From NCBI GenBank assembly GCA_030453435.1, contig JAKDKI010000023.1, positions 1 through 14,413 of the forward strand: 14,413 nt of DNA, given 5' to 3'. A model generated the notes under the pieces. That model made no database searches. It was not told where the DNA came from and worked only from the letters and a program-made list of their open reading frames with translations. The translations under genes and the position numbers were made by a program. This DNA is from Kocuria sp. Lineage in GTDB: Bacteria > Actinomycetota > Actinomycetes > Actinomycetales > Micrococcaceae. This document shows positions 13,471 to 14,413 of the stretch, piece by piece (positions within the stretch are counted from its first letter, which is position 1; the number at the start of each line of letters is the position of its first letter).

Positions 13471-14413
13471 TGCTCTCCCCTTCAGCGCGGTAGACGACCC
13501 GCCCGTCACACACGGTCAGAGCCGGTCGGAGGTCCTTGAGATCCTCGGTCTCAACACTAAACGGGTCGCGGTCCATGAGCACCAGGTCCCCCAGGAACCC
13601 CTCCGCGATCCGGCCCAGCCGGTCTTCCTCGAAGGACGCGCGGGCGGCCACGGTGGTGAACGCGGCAATGGCTTCTGCCACGGAGATGTTCTGGACGGTG
13701 TCCAGGAGTCTCCCGGAGGAAGTTCGCCTGGCCACCGCGGCGTAGACACCCAGCCATGGATTGGGCGTGGTCACCGGGAAGTCCGAATTGATCGGTGCCT
13801 CGATTCCATGATCGATGAACGTGCGCATGGGGTAAGTGCGCGCAATCCGGTCCGGACCCAAGTTGTTCAGGTAGCTGTCGCCCAGCTCGTAAAGGAACGC
13901 CGTGGATGCCGCGGCAATGATGTTGCCGTCCCGCAACCGATCCAGTTCTTCCTCATTGGGTAGCCCGCAGTGCTCCACGCGGTGGCGCCGCGAACGGACC
14001 ACGGTGTCGTAACGCTCCTGGGTATCGTGATCCGTGGAGTCGTGGTGCTCCTGAGCCGTGGTCTCACGCTGATCCGTGTGGCCCGGCTCCGCCTCGGAGG
14101 AACCATCCGCGTCCGAGATTGCCGCCGCGTCCCGGCCACCCGCTTCGATTAGATCCAATGCCTGCGTCACAGCGCGCTCACCGATACCGTGCACGGCCAC
14201 CCGCTGCCCCGCGGCAACGGCCCTGACCACGAGAGGTTTAATCTCGGAGGTGTCGTAGTACAGAATTCCGCGTGAGCTGCTGTCCTCGAACGGCTCGGAC
14301 ACCGCGGCGGTGCGTCCGCCCACGGAACCGTCGAGAACGAACTTGAGGCCCTGGTACCGCAGCATGTCGTTACCGAAACCGCTGCGCAGGCCGGTGCCCA
14401 GAACGGCGTCGTA
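13463..14413 (-). CDS. YtcJ-like metal-dependent amidohydrolase (5' part outside the window)
   Basis: The frame is open from the right edge, so only the C-terminal 316 or so residues are seen; the internal Met at 14365 is not the start, because 17 codons continue above it (YDAVLGTGLRSGFGND). Family marks of the YtcJ/amidohydrolase_3 group are clear: FVLDGSVGGRTAAVSEP, the metal-ligand region VAVHGIGERAV, RHRVEHC, and NSDFPVTTPNPWLGV. These enzymes hydrolyse amide or related bonds in the cytoplasm with one or two metal ions; the substrate is unknown. Between GIGERAVTQALDLIEAGG and RHRVEHC lies an unusual stretch of about 45 residues (13991-14128) rich in Asp, Glu, His and Ser. The stop overlaps the start of the dehydrogenase gene, forming an operon. 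Confidence 0.88.

Overview
The window reads as chromosomal DNA of a GC-rich actinobacterium, probably order Micrococcales. The evidence is the overall GC content, frequent GTG starts with GGAGG-type ribosome binding sites, and gene families typical of soil or skin Micrococcaceae (FAD amine oxidase, BdhA-type dehydrogenase, MgtE, DUF368). Genus and species cannot be fixed from the sequence alone. No rRNA, tRNA, CRISPR array, insertion sequence or phage gene was seen.

Layout. Positions 1-114 (minus) hold the N-terminus of a secreted protein that leaves the window. From 466 to 6005 there is an amine-catabolism block: an aldehyde dehydrogenase (minus), and divergent from it a two-gene operon of an APC-type permease and an FAD-dependent amine oxidase, closed by a convergent AraC/FeaR-like regulator. 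The likely logic is import of an amine, oxidation to an aldehyde, oxidation to an acid, and control by the AraC protein. Next, a TetR-family regulator sits divergent to an MFS exporter that ends after about eight membrane segments, with a palindromic operator between them. A strong bidirectional terminator separates the exporter from a 2,3-butanediol dehydrogenase-like gene (minus), with an MgtE magnesium transporter gene upstream of it on the same strand.

Divergent from mgtE lies the least conventional locus, about 10561-11048: a highly expressed-looking gene for a small secreted His/Gly-rich protein of unknown function. It has a structured leader, a direct-repeat box, a well-placed Shine-Dalgarno that points at a GTA codon instead of GTG, and a perfect 16-bp terminator stem. 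After it come a PaaI-like thioesterase (plus) and a DUF368/PopT-like membrane protein (minus), whose stop codons overlap tail to tail. Last is a translationally coupled minus-strand pair: a YtcJ-like amidohydrolase (5' end outside the window) followed by a short-chain dehydrogenase.

The main leads are the small secreted protein locus with its GTA codon, the FeaR-like amine regulon built around an FAD oxidase, the deleted exporter that still keeps an intact operator and regulator, a charged insertion in the amidohydrolase, and a 29-bp imperfect repeat placed just after the stop codons of two unrelated genes. I did not see a clear new multi-gene defence or mobile system.
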